This document shows positions 7,569-14,555 of a stretch of 64,000 nt of DNA, one piece after another. This stretch comes from Shewanella sediminis HAW-EB3 (lineage in GTDB: Bacteria > Pseudomonadota > Gammaproteobacteria > Enterobacterales > Shewanellaceae). Made by a program: the position numbers and the translations under genes. Where the stretch lies: NCBI RefSeq assembly GCF_000018025.1, contig NC_009831.1:2976001-3040000 (forward strand), in the 5' to 3' direction. Position 1 is the stretch's first letter. The number at the start of each line of letters is the position of its first letter. The notes beneath the pieces are model-generated. The model made no database searches. It saw nothing but the letters and a program-made list of their open reading frames with translations, and was not told where the DNA came from.

Positions 7569-8213
7569 TTAACCGCTGCCACCTGTTTTTAGCTCGTCAC
7601 TCGATGGCTGCAGACGACACTTGAACACCTGTTGTTGCTTATGCTTAATGCGGTGTAAAAGTTGCTTTGACACCTCAAAAGCACTTCCCTCAAGTGGTGC
7701 CTGCAGTGGCTCCTCAGCCTCCTCGAAGTCACCAAGCTGCCTTAGCAACTCCGCAGCCAGTAACCTCTCCTGCACAGAATTCATATCCAGTATCATCAGC
7801 AGATCTTTCATATTACTTCTCTCTCGAGCGCTCCACTCGACCGGAATTGTCTTTTCACGGCGATACTTATGGTTTGCCAACTGCCACAAGTTCAGCCGAA
7901 TATACAACTGATGCTCTGAGGGTTGCTGACCATACCTCTCGAGCAGGAGCCAGAGTCCCTCTTCATCCAAAGCGAGATATTTAAGTGCGCTGTCAGCACT
8001 GTTAAACGCAGATGTTTTCAACTCGGGCAACCATACTTCGGCTTTGCAGTGTCCACACTTAACGAGCAATGGCTGCTGTGGAACCATAGGACTATCGACA
8101 TAACCATCACTCCACAGTGTTGCAGTTCGTGCATTCACTTCGAGTAACGGCCGAAGAGTGAGGCTACCACCACAATGGTTACACTCTTTGTAAATCTCTG
8201 TTCCATATTTCAT
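7569..8213 (-). CDS. Zinc-ribbon hypothetical protein
   Basis: A 214-residue protein I do not recognise. The N-terminus has two CxxC knuckles (CNHCGG near residue 11 and CGHCKA near residue 53), as in a zinc ribbon. The rest is helical and charged with Leu-rich stretches (LWLLLERYGQQ, LLAAELLRQLGDFEEAEEPL) that could be TPR-like. It is the first gene of a probable pair with the LuxR-type regulator. The IS3-family element begins 110 bases upstream and may have displaced its original promoter. Confidence 0.5.
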   Translation of the reverse strand: MKYGTEIYKECNHCGGSLTLRPLLEVNARTATLWSDGYVDSPMVPQQPLLVKCGHCKAEVWLPELKTSAFNSADSALKYLALDEEGLWLLLERYGQQPSEHQLYIRLNLWQLANHKYRREKTIPVEWSARERSNMKDLLMILDMNSVQERLLAAELLRQLGDFEEAEEPLQAPLEGSAFEVSKQLLHRIKHKQQQVFKCRLQPSSDELKTGGSG

Positions 8214-8322
8214 GATTTAAAACTCCAGTACGTTAATCCCCCTGCAAACACCATTGGCCATTACCGACCCAGCACAGGCTTGCGCCGAAGGTGATATCGA
8301 CACAAGCCAAATGTTCAGGGTT

Positions 8323-8350
8323 TGGTAAGCCCCTAGAACAGTAGACACTT
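8323..8350. repeat. IS3-family left inverted repeat
   Basis: Starts TGGTAAGCCCCTAG and ends TAGACACTT. It pairs with 9529-9556 with a few mismatches in the middle. Confidence 0.88.
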
Positions 8351-8387
8351 CATAGAGTTATAATGGACCAAAAATATGAGGTGTTAC

Positions 8388-8681
8388 ATGCGCGGAAAAC
8401 GATATCCCGACGAGTTCAAAATCGAAGCAGTTAAACAGGTCACAGAGCGTGGTCACCAGATCGCCGATGTGGCAGAAAGATTAGGCGTCACTCCCAAAAG
8501 TTTGCACAACTGGATTAACAAGTTTGATAAGCCAGAAAAGCAACACATCACCATTGATAATCAGCAAGACGAAATACGTAAACTGAAAGCGGAACTACGT
8601 CGGGTAACCGAAGAGAGAAATATCCTAAAGGAGGCCGCCGTGTACTTTGCAAGCGAGTCAAAGAAAAGTACACGTTCATAA
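8388..8681 (+). CDS. IS3-family transposase OrfA
   Basis: A 97-residue DNA-binding subunit. The helix-turn-helix (KRYPDEFKIEAVKQVTERG, QIADVAERLGVTPKSLHNWI) is followed by a leucine-zipper-like coiled coil (EIRKLKAELRRVTEERNILK). ATG at 8388 is chosen because GAGGT lies five bases upstream; an in-frame ATG at 8376 lies before that site. The end of the frame contains AAAGAAAAG (8660-8668), a plausible slip site for making the OrfAB fusion transposase. Confidence 0.9.
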   Translation: MRGKRYPDEFKIEAVKQVTERGHQIADVAERLGVTPKSLHNWINKFDKPEKQHITIDNQQDEIRKLKAELRRVTEERNILKEAAVYFASESKKSTRS

Positions 8682-9538
8682 AGTCCAGGCTCAAGCAATA
8701 TCCTGTCAGAACCCTGTGTCGAATACTTGATGTTCACCACAGTGGCTTCTATGCGTGGCTAAAGGAGCCTTTGAGTAACCGAGAAGCTGAAGATAAAAGA
8801 TTGCTAGGTAAGATTAAGCAATTTTGGCTGGAGAGTGGCTGTGTGTATGGTTATCGAAATATTACATTGGACCTCAAGGATGACGGTGAATCGGTTGGTA
8901 AAAATCGTGTGCATCGCATTATGAAAGCTGCTCAGATTAAGGCTGTACGAGGCTATAAGCGTAATCCAAGCTTTGGTGGTGGCGATGTTAGCCATACAGC
9001 ACCAAACACGCTAAATCGTGGCTTTGATGTCGCTAAGCCTAACAAAGTTTGGGTGACCGATTTTACTTATATCCGCACCCATGAAGGTTGGTTGTATCTA
9101 ACTGTTGTGATCGACCTATTCTCACGACAAGTTGTCGGTTGGACGATGAAAAGCACACCTAAGGCGGACTTGGTTATTGACGCGCTATTGATGGCGATAT
9201 GGCGACGTTCTCCGACCGAAAAGGTACTGATACATTCCGATCAAGGTGTGCAATATACCTGTTCAGACTGGCGTAGTTTTCTTAAAGAACACAACCTTGA
9301 AGCAAGTATGAGCCGCAGAGGAAACTGTCATGATAACGCTGTTGCAGAGAGCTTTTTCTCACTCCTAAAGAAGGATAGAGTTAAGCGAAAAGTCTACAAA
9401 ACCAGAGACGAAGCACGCTCTGAAATATTTAACTATATAGAATATTTCTATAATCCAGTTCGACATCATGGTAGTAATAACGGACTGTCTCCGATGAAGT
9501 TCGAAAAGCAGTATTTTGAGAAACTAGAAAGTGTCTAG
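8660..9538 (+). CDS. IS3-family transposase OrfB (DDE integrase core)
   Basis: Catalytic part of the transposase, read in the -1 frame relative to OrfA from about the AAAGAAAAG slip site. The rve-type DDE residues are seen in VWVTDFTYIRT (first Asp), LIHSDQGVQYT (second Asp) and DNAVAESFFSLLKKD (Glu), with the typical 35-residue D-E spacing. The N-terminal HTH_21-like part (CRILDVHHSGFYAWL) precedes the first TTG at 8771, so the biological product is probably the OrfAB fusion. No internal stop is seen, so the element may be active. Confidence 0.88.
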   Translation, partial: KEKYTFIKSRLKQYPVRTLCRILDVHHSGFYAWLKEPLSNREAEDKRLLGKIKQFWLESGCVYGYRNITLDLKDDGESVGKNRVHRIMKAAQIKAVRGYKRNPSFGGGDVSHTAPNTLNRGFDVAKPNKVWVTDFTYIRTHEGWLYLTVVIDLFSRQVVGWTMKSTPKADLVIDALLMAIWRRSPTEKVLIHSDQGVQYTCSDWRSFLKEHNLEASMSRRGNCHDNAVAESFFSLLKKDRVKRKVYKTRDEARSEIFNYIEYFYNPVRHHGSNNGLSPMKFEKQYFEKLESV

Positions 9539-9556
9539 ATAACTAGGGGCTTACCA
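9529..9556. repeat. IS3-family right inverted repeat
   Basis: Its reverse complement starts TGGTAAGCCCCTAGTT, matching the left terminal repeat. It ends immediately before CTTTTGTAAGC. Confidence 0.88.
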
Positions 9557-9754
9557 CTTTTGTAAGCATCTGAGATTACAGGTTAATTTTTTTACTAACA
9601 AGTGTAAACGCGCACAGTTTGAGCAACTTTCCTCAAAAGTTGCGTTTGCCACCACCTTCGACAAAGAGTCATAAGACCACAGGTAGACAAGGTTTACCGC
9701 GGCACTCTCAAAATTTGTTAGATACAACAGAGGGGTGATGTCGGTCAGTTCCAT
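9557..9754 (-). pseudogene. Cassette ORF cut by the IS element
   Basis: Starting at ATG 9754 the frame reads MELTDITPLLYLTNFESAAV and runs about 60 residues to the IS end, then a few IS-derived residues before a stop. The start lies about 55 bases after the attC-like site at 9810-9872, as expected for a cassette gene. The 3' part and its own attC have apparently been lost to the IS insertion. No family recognised. Confidence 0.4.
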
Positions 9755-9809
9755 CGTCAGGTGTTCTACAGAACTTTACTCATTAGCTATGGTATGGCAA
9801 ACAGATATG

Positions 9810-9872
9810 CGGTAACGCTAGCAACAACGGGCCAGACGAGTGTAACTAGCAGCCTGATTGCTCTTGTTATGT
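9810..9872 (-). repeat. attC-like site D
   Basis: A 63-base imperfect palindrome. In minus-strand reading the outer boxes are ACATAAC and GCGTTACC, and inner AGCAA pairs with TTGCT. The stop codon of the upstream ORF (TAA at 9867-9869) falls inside the first box, a typical cassette feature. The core GTTACC departs from the GTTRRRY consensus, so the site may be degraded. Confidence 0.4.
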
Positions 9873-10193
9873 GTCGGAGTCACAAGCAAAAACAGACTCA
9901 TGCCAGTATGCTTCCCTATTACCGTAGAACCACGACTCATTCTGTTTACTTCTAAACTGTGCCAATGCCTTCATTGGAATGCCGTATCTGTTAAAAAGTG
10001 CGATGAACTCCCTTAGTGGCTCGTCACTTAAACAATCACTTTTCAACTCCACATGTAATTCCAGACCCTGGCCAAATACATTTATTACATCTTCGATACT
10101 CGTTAACCAAGAAAAGAATGCAGTTTCGTCACCTTGCGAACCATACGCGATTGCATCAATTATAAGTTCTTTCATCTTGTCTCTACTTGACAT
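9867..10193 (-). CDS. Cassette-encoded hypothetical protein
   Basis: A 108-residue soluble, acidic protein. The central block ELHVELKSDCLSDEPLREF and YGIPMKALAQFRSKQNESWF resembles small cassette or immunity-type proteins I have seen in Vibrio and Shewanella, but I cannot name the family. Its stop lies inside attC-like site D. ATG at 10193 is used; M7 at 10175 is possible. It lies between attC-like sites C and D, as the fourth cassette of the cluster. Confidence 0.55.
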   Translation of the reverse strand: MSSRDKMKELIIDAIAYGSQGDETAFFSWLTSIEDVINVFGQGLELHVELKSDCLSDEPLREFIALFNRYGIPMKALAQFRSKQNESWFYGNREAYWHESVFACDSDT

Positions 10194-10221
10194 GGGCTAG
10201 ACACATTATGCCTCATTACGA

Positions 10222-10290
10222 GGATAAAAATTGTGGGCTAAAATACGAGCGAAGCGAGATAGTCCGTTTTTTTTAGCACTTTTAAATGAC
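10222..10290 (-). repeat. attC-like site C (degenerate)
   Basis: In minus-strand reading CATTTAAAAGTGCTAAAA pairs, with one bulge, with TTTTAGCCCAC around an inner hairpin CTCGCTTCGCTCG. The outer box ATTTAAA looks like a mutated ATTTAAC, and the right core lacks GTT. The inner CGCTTCGCT block is shared with site A. It is probably a decayed attC behind the permuted acyl-carrier ORF. Confidence 0.35.
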
Positions 10291-10301
10291 TTGTATGTGA
10301 A

Positions 10302-10565
10302 TTACCCCATACCCAAGTCGTTTACAAAATGAGACTTAAGGTTTATTTCATTAGCAGGAATATTAAAATCTCGATAAAGAAAACACTTTACTGTTTCGTA
10401 AACTTCTTCAAATTCAATTTCATTCCCATTTTGCATTTCACAAGCATTCGCAACGTAAACTACAAAGTTACCTACAACAGCTAAACCTTCTAAATCTTCA
10501 TCTGGTAAAGTAATCGAATAATGCTTTTCAATAGATATAATAAACTCGACAGCATCTAGACCCAT
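10302..10565 (-). CDS. Acyl carrier protein-like ORF, halves in reversed order
   Basis: An 87-residue ORF. Residues 1-38 (MGLDAVEFIISIEKHYS, IPDED-like LPDEDLEGL, VGNFVVYV) match the second half of an acyl carrier protein. Residues 55-87 (VYETVKCFLYRDFNIPANEI, SHFVNDLGMG) match the first half, ending exactly where the phosphopantetheine site would begin. Joining end to start through the shared ATGGG gives DLGMGLDAVEF, a nearly normal ACP core without the attachment serine. ATG at 10565 has AGGT nine bases upstream. Either a circular permutation of a cassette gene or the residue of a tandem duplication. Function unknown. Confidence 0.55.
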   Translation of the reverse strand: MGLDAVEFIISIEKHYSITLPDEDLEGLAVVGNFVVYVANACEMQNGNEIEFEEVYETVKCFLYRDFNIPANEINLKSHFVNDLGMG

Positions 10566-10581
10566 TGCAATTTACCTATTC

Positions 10582-10642
10582 ACATAACTCCTAGCTCATC
10601 GGGAGCCGCTTTTTGGCGATCCGGTGCTGCGCCTTGTTAAAT
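10582..10642 (-). repeat. attC-like site B
   Basis: A 61-base site. In minus-strand reading it starts ATTTAAC (fits the inverse core) followed by AAGGCGC and ends GGAGTTATGT, where GTTATGT approximates the core. GATCGCC-AAAAA-GCGGCTCC forms a weak inner stem. The upstream membrane-protein ORF ends within it (TGA at 10596-10598), as usual for cassette ORFs. Confidence 0.5.
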
Positions 10643-10973
10643 GGTGCTTTATAGGACGTTCAAACCACCAGTAGAGCACCAAGACTAATACGAAGTAAAC
10701 TGTATTACTGACAAATATAAACCAACCGAATACTAGTGCAGGAAAAACCAAATAGCTACGCCTGTTAATGTATACACAAATCGCTATAGACAGAAAAACG
10801 AGAGGAACCATTAAATATGCGCTAGTAATAATGATTGGGTAAAACACACTGTCTTGATCAAAGAATGATTGCCAACCAGCATACGTCACTGGAAGGTTCG
10901 GTAAGATAACGTAAGCAGAGTATAATGCTACAAGTGTTATGCTTGCTGCGATTAGTTTATTCGGTTTAAGCAC
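10596..10973 (-). CDS. Cassette-encoded membrane protein
   Basis: A 125-residue hydrophobic protein with about four predicted membrane helices (ITLVALYSAYVILPNLPV; YPIIITSAYLMVPLVFLSIA; SYLVFPALVFGWFIFVSNTV; VYFVLVLVLYWWF). Its C-terminal 16 residues (HHLTRRSTGSPKSGSR) are translated from the attC-like site itself. The start is GTG at 10973 with AAGGAAG six bases upstream. No family recognised. Second cassette of the cluster. Confidence 0.6.
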   Translation of the reverse strand: MLKPNKLIAASITLVALYSAYVILPNLPVTYAGWQSFFDQDSVFYPIIITSAYLMVPLVFLSIAICVYINRRSYLVFPALVFGWFIFVSNTVYFVLVLVLYWWFERPIKHHLTRRSTGSPKSGSR

Positions 10974-10985
10974 AATACTTCCTTA

Positions 10986-11065
10986 CCATTTAACGACGCC
11001 AGTAGGGGCCTAAAAACCAGAGCGAAGCGGCGGTTTTTAGGCCCCTCTGGCCGACCTTGTTAGGA
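10986..11065 (-). repeat. attC site A (best example)
   Basis: An 80-base site. In minus-strand reading: TCCTAAC (inverse core), a long stem CCAGAGGGGCCTAAAAACC pairing with GGTTTTTAGGCCCCTACTGG, the apical GCTTCGC, then GTTAAAT (core GTTRRRY). The upstream ORF stop (TAA, 11060-11062) is inside the left box, and the next ORF begins 15 bases after the core. This has all the structural marks of an integron attC. Confidence 0.75.
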
Positions 11066-11560
11066 GCCAACTGCAAATACACTATAGTCATAAGTGATCG
11101 GCTCATGATTCCCCCCCCACTCTTCGACTAAAAATGAATCATTTAAGTATATTGGTAAATCATGATCAGTCTTAAGATTGCGAGCGGTTACTCTAAATTT
11201 TATTCGAGGTTTAAAATCCAAAAAACAATTTTTACACTTTTCTACAGCGACTATTTCAAGCCGTAGCCCTGCCGGAATAGTTGTTCGCGACTTTACAAAC
11301 CTATTATCGGTTCCGGGTGGCAGTGAAAATGAGTAAAAAACAGGGTTTTCCACTGTATGATCCTCTTCCGTCCATCCATGGAGGATAACCTTCTCTTTAG
11401 AGGTGACAATTAAACCCACAACTTCAGAATATGGTGTAATGGTACTTACATCATCAAAATCTACGGTCCCATAACCTGAGACCGTAATAGCCGCAATTAT
11501 TATGGTCCCTGAAATCATAGCTACAAGTGCTATCACTATGACTCTAAACAAAATTGTCAT
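11060..11560 (-). CDS. Cassette-encoded secreted or membrane-anchored protein
   Basis: A 166-residue protein with an N-terminal hydrophobic segment (VIVIALVAMISGTIIIAAI) acting as signal peptide or anchor. A beta-rich domain follows with a CKNC pair near residue 112 (VAVEKCKNCFLDFKPRI). No recognised family. ATG at 11560 has AGGA six bases upstream. The stop codon lies inside attC site A. First cassette-like unit of the cluster on this strand. Confidence 0.6.
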   Translation of the reverse strand: MTILFRVIVIALVAMISGTIIIAAITVSGYGTVDFDDVSTITPYSEVVGLIVTSKEKVILHGWTEEDHTVENPVFYSFSLPPGTDNRFVKSRTTIPAGLRLEIVAVEKCKNCFLDFKPRIKFRVTARNLKTDHDLPIYLNDSFLVEEWGGNHEPITYDYSVFAVGS

Positions 11561-11566
11561 TTAGGA

Positions 11567-11640
11567 TCCTAACCTTTGTATAGTGCGCATTCGGATATAT
11601 TTGGCAAAACGCGTATGCGCACTAAATTAACCTATTAACT
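11567..11640 (-). repeat. Palindrome resembling an attC or attI half-site (E)
   Basis: A perfect ten-base inverted repeat, TAGTGCGCAT (11581-11590) with ATGCGCACTA (11615-11624), lies next to TCCTAAC (11567-11573; GTTAGGA on the minus strand) just before the first cassette ORF. The partner inverse core on the far side is not evident, so it may be a degraded attC, or the primary recombination site. Confidence 0.35.
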
Positions 11641-12002
11641 AAGCCCAATTTTCACAAAACCATTGATTTATAATCACTCTATCAGAGTGATGCTGAAAAA
11701 ACGAGCAAACGTAATCGAAAGGTGCGATTGATACAAAGGTGTTGCCCAGTGCGATCAGCTAGTGCCATTAATGGATTAGTAAAGGTAGGCCAACTGATTG
11801 GTTATTTACCTGTGCAGCATACAAGCTGAAACTCACAATGGGGCATGAACATGTTAGCAAACAGCCCAACCACTTATGGAAAAGAGAGTTAGATCTAGCG
11901 GTCAACATTGATAATTTTCGGGTTTACCCGCTCATAGAAAACCGGAATTGAATAATGACTCTTTAACTGAAAAATCAGACATATGGCTAAACTAGTCTTA
12001 TG
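11641..12002. other. Intergenic region in island
   Basis: No convincing gene. It contains the small inverted repeat CACTCT-ATC-AGAGTG (11675-11689) and a 37-codon plus-strand ORF (11838-11951) without ribosome site that may be debris of a longer frame. Possibly the remains of lost cassettes or an integron platform. Confidence 0.35.
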
Positions 12003-12218
12003 TCATTTATGCAACCGGGTATCAAAATCTGAGTTATACATCAACAGATCTATCCCCTCTTTTGGATTGAGCTTGAGGGCCGAACAGTACTGCACAAATT
12101 CATAGACGTTAAGCTTCCGCTGGCATGTCTCAATTTTTGTGACGATCTGAAAAGGTTCATCAAGAAGTATGCCGACGTCTCGCACAGTCAAGCCTTGCTC
12201 ACGGCGAGCATTTTCCAA
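12003..12218 (-). CDS. XRE-family helix-turn-helix repressor
   Basis: A 71-residue Cro/C1-type DNA-binding protein. The HTH is at about residues 7-40 (REQGLTVRDVGILLDEPFQ, IVTKIETCQRKL), followed by a short dimerisation helix (YEFVQYCSALKLNPKEGIDLL). The start is given as TTG at 12218; the homologous frame extends about 12 codons further upstream (QYESVISW) but has no ATG or GTG, so the true start is uncertain. It is divergent from the small ORF at 12342, and two identical-arm palindromes lie between them. Likely autorepressor or controller of the island. Confidence 0.7.
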   Translation of the reverse strand: MENARREQGLTVRDVGILLDEPFQIVTKIETCQRKLNVYEFVQYCSALKLNPKEGIDLLMYNSDFDTRLHK

Positions 12219-12269
12219 CCAGCTAATTACTGACTCGTATTGGGTATTGTTAATTACTTTATCATAGTA

Positions 12270-12286
12270 GTCCCTATTATAGGGAC
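12270..12286. promoter_or_regulatory. Operator 1 for the XRE repressor (predicted)
   Basis: GTCCCTATTATAGGGAC, a palindrome with six-base or longer arms around a 3-base centre, in the divergent intergenic region. It shares the GTCCC-N7-GGGAC frame with operator 2, centre to centre 27 bases apart. Confidence 0.6.
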
Positions 12287-12296
12287 GACCCGTACC

Positions 12297-12313
12297 GTCC
12301 CCGAATCAGGGAC
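12297..12313. promoter_or_regulatory. Operator 2 for the XRE repressor (predicted)
   Basis: GTCCCCGAATCAGGGAC, again GTCCC-N7-GGGAC. The 27-base spacing is between two and three helical turns, compatible with two dimers controlling both divergent promoters. Confidence 0.6.
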
Positions 12314-12341
12314 AGGATATTGACTTTACATAGAGAGAATG

Positions 12342-12584
12342 ATGCCTAAAGAACACACTCTGCTAGCTCGATGTGGCGCGATGCAAATGATTTTAAATGC
12401 TGAACACGGGTTAAAACCTAACAATGGTGTTTTAGCTTATATGAAATCAGTCAATCACGAAGAGTATAACGATAAATACGACGTTAAAGCCTACTTTAAA
12501 TACTTGAAGCTAATATTCGATACATCAGGTCCTGAAGGGTTACGCCAATTACTCGACATCCCCTATATTCCTGAAATTGTCTGA
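12342..12584 (+). CDS. Small hypothetical protein divergent from XRE gene
   Basis: An 80-residue soluble protein (MPKEHTLLARCGAMQMILNA, then VLAYMKSVNHEEYNDKY). No known family. Two adjacent ATGs (12339 and 12342) follow the purine-rich AGAGAGA; the second has better spacing. It is transcribed away from the repressor gene and its promoter would overlap the two operators, so it is probably under repressor control. Confidence 0.5.
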   Translation: MPKEHTLLARCGAMQMILNAEHGLKPNNGVLAYMKSVNHEEYNDKYDVKAYFKYLKLIFDTSGPEGLRQLLDIPYIPEIV

Positions 12585-12759
12585 TAACAGAGACTCAACA
12601 GGGCTGAATATGATAAGTGATGTTATGGCTAACTGGGAGTACACCTTCTAATCTCTATACACCTTAATTACTGACTAGACAGCCCTGAGAATCTCATGCA
12701 CCAATTTGACCGAGTTGCGTGTAACCCACGGAATTCTATCTCAACATTTTGGTTTATTG

Positions 12760-14349
12760 CTAAACTACTTCAGGGCTTGCCTCATTAGGGGATGTATCAT
12801 TGCTACTGTCATATTCATTAAGCAACACATCGTCCCCTGCTATGTTTAATACTTGAATGCACGCCTGCTCAAGCTCAGGTGTGGAGGCCCCATGTATCTT
12901 AGTGACTATGTTTTTAGCAAACTTTGCAGCCAGCGCATCATTCCCTGTATTTAACGCCTTAGTGCGTGCGTAGATAGCGCTGCACAGCTCAGAAAGGTAG
13001 TTGACAAACTTTGTCTCTAATTTATTTTCTATCTCTGTTTCCAGTTGCTTTACATCATTTGTTAAGCTGTCCTTAGCTACCTGTATTGCATCTAATTCCT
13101 GCTGCCCCTGTATCTTTTGTCTATCAATATTTAACTGAACATTTTCTAACTCTTGATGCTGCTCTACTATCTGGTTTTGAATGTGGGCAAGCCGCTTCTC
13201 TTTAAGCTCTATGCTACGTGTAGCATAGTTGTAAGGTCGCTCCGATTTTGTTTTTTTTGCATCACGATTCAAAATTTTACGTTCTTCGGATTTGCGTTCA
13301 GACTCCGGCGCTATCTCTGCATTTAATCCTTTGTCATTTAATAGATTGTCGTTAACAAAATCAAAAAACATACGCTGAAATCGTTCCCCATGAATAGCGC
13401 TCTGCTCCAACGTCAAAATGCAATTTTCCGGCAGTAGCTCTTCTTCAGCCTCCCCTTCGCTGTCAGCACCAGCCGCCTCTTCATCCTCTATATTTGTTTT
13501 AGCACTAACCTCGCCTGTGGCCTCAGCTACAGCTGCTAAGCGTTTATTTTTCTCGCGTTGATATTGATTCACCACTTCAACCTGGGTTTTGAGTAAGTCC
13601 CAGTTGCCAAAAACAGTTTCTTGTCCAGATAAAAAATAGTGGCAGTGAGCCCCCGTCAATTCTTTTTTCTCCCGTTCGTCAGTGTGAACGACCAACGCAT
13701 GAATAGGATAGTTTGGGAAATGGTGAGTTAAAAATGCTTTGGTAAAGTCGATAAAGTCCTGTGGGCTAACGATATCACTACCAACCTGCCAACGGTGTGG
13801 AATCTTCAGGATCCCTTCCTGCACATAAGTAGCATTTTTATTGGGCCTGGAGTCAATGAGCTTGTTGTGTGCCTTGATAAATGTCTTTATCATCTCTATT
13901 CGCTGCTTATGTCGATTCATGACCATCATTTCTAATGCAGCAAGTTTGCTCTCCTTGATATGTACATCATCTGAAATCCCGATAAGATCCCATAACAAAT
14001 CTGCGGCATCATCATGGCCATGTATACGCTCGACTTTTATCGCATTTTGAATTTTTGCTTTGTACTGCCGTCGCTTCGTTTTAACTCGTGACATGTTGGT
14101 GATTTGTTTTGGGGGTACAATCGTATCGAATACAACTTGTTTTTGCTCAGACGTATAGTCATCGAGCGGTCGACATTTGTTCTGGAACCAAAGTAAATTT
14201 CCTCCAGATAATGACTCATCCCATTCAGGCCCTGACTTCTTTTCTGTAAGAATACGAAGCGAGTGGATTAGTGTTTTACGAATTCTTGCCCGGTGCTTCC
14301 CTGTCGTATTCAGATTCATTTGTCGATATAAAAAGCGGATTATTTTCAT
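12760..14349 (-). CDS. MobV/Pre-like relaxase (mobilisation protein)
   Basis: A 529-residue protein. The best signal is HTDEREKKELTGAHCHYF at about residues 222-239, matching the H-x-DE...H-x-H metal-binding motif of Mob/Pre relaxases. An N-terminal segment (HSLRILTEKKSGPEWDESL) resembles MobV motif I. The middle is acidic (EDEEAAGADSEGEAEEE) and residues 385-460 form a long coiled coil. Such enzymes nick a transfer origin and pilot single-stranded DNA, which would make the island mobilisable by a helper. The start overlaps the upstream small ORF by ATGA, implying translational coupling. Sequence divergence is high, so the family call is moderate. Confidence 0.55.
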   Translation of the reverse strand: MKIIRFLYRQMNLNTTGKHRARIRKTLIHSLRILTEKKSGPEWDESLSGGNLLWFQNKCRPLDDYTSEQKQVVFDTIVPPKQITNMSRVKTKRRQYKAKIQNAIKVERIHGHDDAADLLWDLIGISDDVHIKESKLAALEMMVMNRHKQRIEMIKTFIKAHNKLIDSRPNKNATYVQEGILKIPHRWQVGSDIVSPQDFIDFTKAFLTHHFPNYPIHALVVHTDEREKKELTGAHCHYFLSGQETVFGNWDLLKTQVEVVNQYQREKNKRLAAVAEATGEVSAKTNIEDEEAAGADSEGEAEEELLPENCILTLEQSAIHGERFQRMFFDFVNDNLLNDKGLNAEIAPESERKSEERKILNRDAKKTKSERPYNYATRSIELKEKRLAHIQNQIVEQHQELENVQLNIDRQKIQGQQELDAIQVAKDSLTNDVKQLETEIENKLETKFVNYLSELCSAIYARTKALNTGNDALAAKFAKNIVTKIHGASTPELEQACIQVLNIAGDDVLLNEYDSSNDTSPNEASPEVV

Positions 14350-14555
14350 GCCACACCTCTTTGCGAGGTGTGGGCCAAAAACGGGGTTAAGGGCTCCCCC
14401 TTGCCAGCAGCTATCGTTTCATCTTTTGCGTAGCCAAAAGTGTGACGATAGCTTAGCTGGTTAATACCACGGCCCACTTTCACAGCGTGGCCACAATCAA
14501 AGCATGCTCCTGCCAATATCAAAATACATTTTAAGGCCCATATCGAATCAAACAT
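14346..14555 (-). CDS. Small coupled ORF between integrase and relaxase
   Basis: A 69-residue protein: a hydrophobic N-terminus (SIWALKCILILAGACF), then CGHAVKVGRGINQLSY and a polar tail. Its ATG overlaps the integrase stop by eight bases (ATGTTTGA), and its own stop overlaps the relaxase start by four (ATGA). The double overlap is the main reason to believe it is real. No family recognised; it might be an accessory recombination or mobilisation factor. Confidence 0.5.
   Translation of the reverse strand: MFDSIWALKCILILAGACFDCGHAVKVGRGINQLSYRHTFGYAKDETIAAGKGEPLTPFLAHTSQRGVA

Larger units (their letters stand above)
8323..9556 (+). mobile_element. IS3-family insertion sequence (1234 bp)
   Basis: It has 28-bp imperfect terminal inverted repeats at 8323-8350 and 9529-9556, both beginning TGGTAAGCCCCTAG, with TG...CA ends. 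Two overlapping frames encode OrfA and OrfB with a probable -1 frameshift between them, the standard IS3 layout. The three bases flanking each end differ (GTT left, CTT right), so no clean target duplication remains. Both frames look intact. Confidence 0.92.

Noticed and set aside
9810..9872. Treating site D as a certain attC
   Set aside because: Its core deviates from GTTRRRY and the inner stem is short, so it is listed only as attC-like.
11838..11951. 37-codon plus-strand ORF in the island
   Set aside because: No ribosome site; the frame continues upstream without a start, so at best it is debris of a lost gene.
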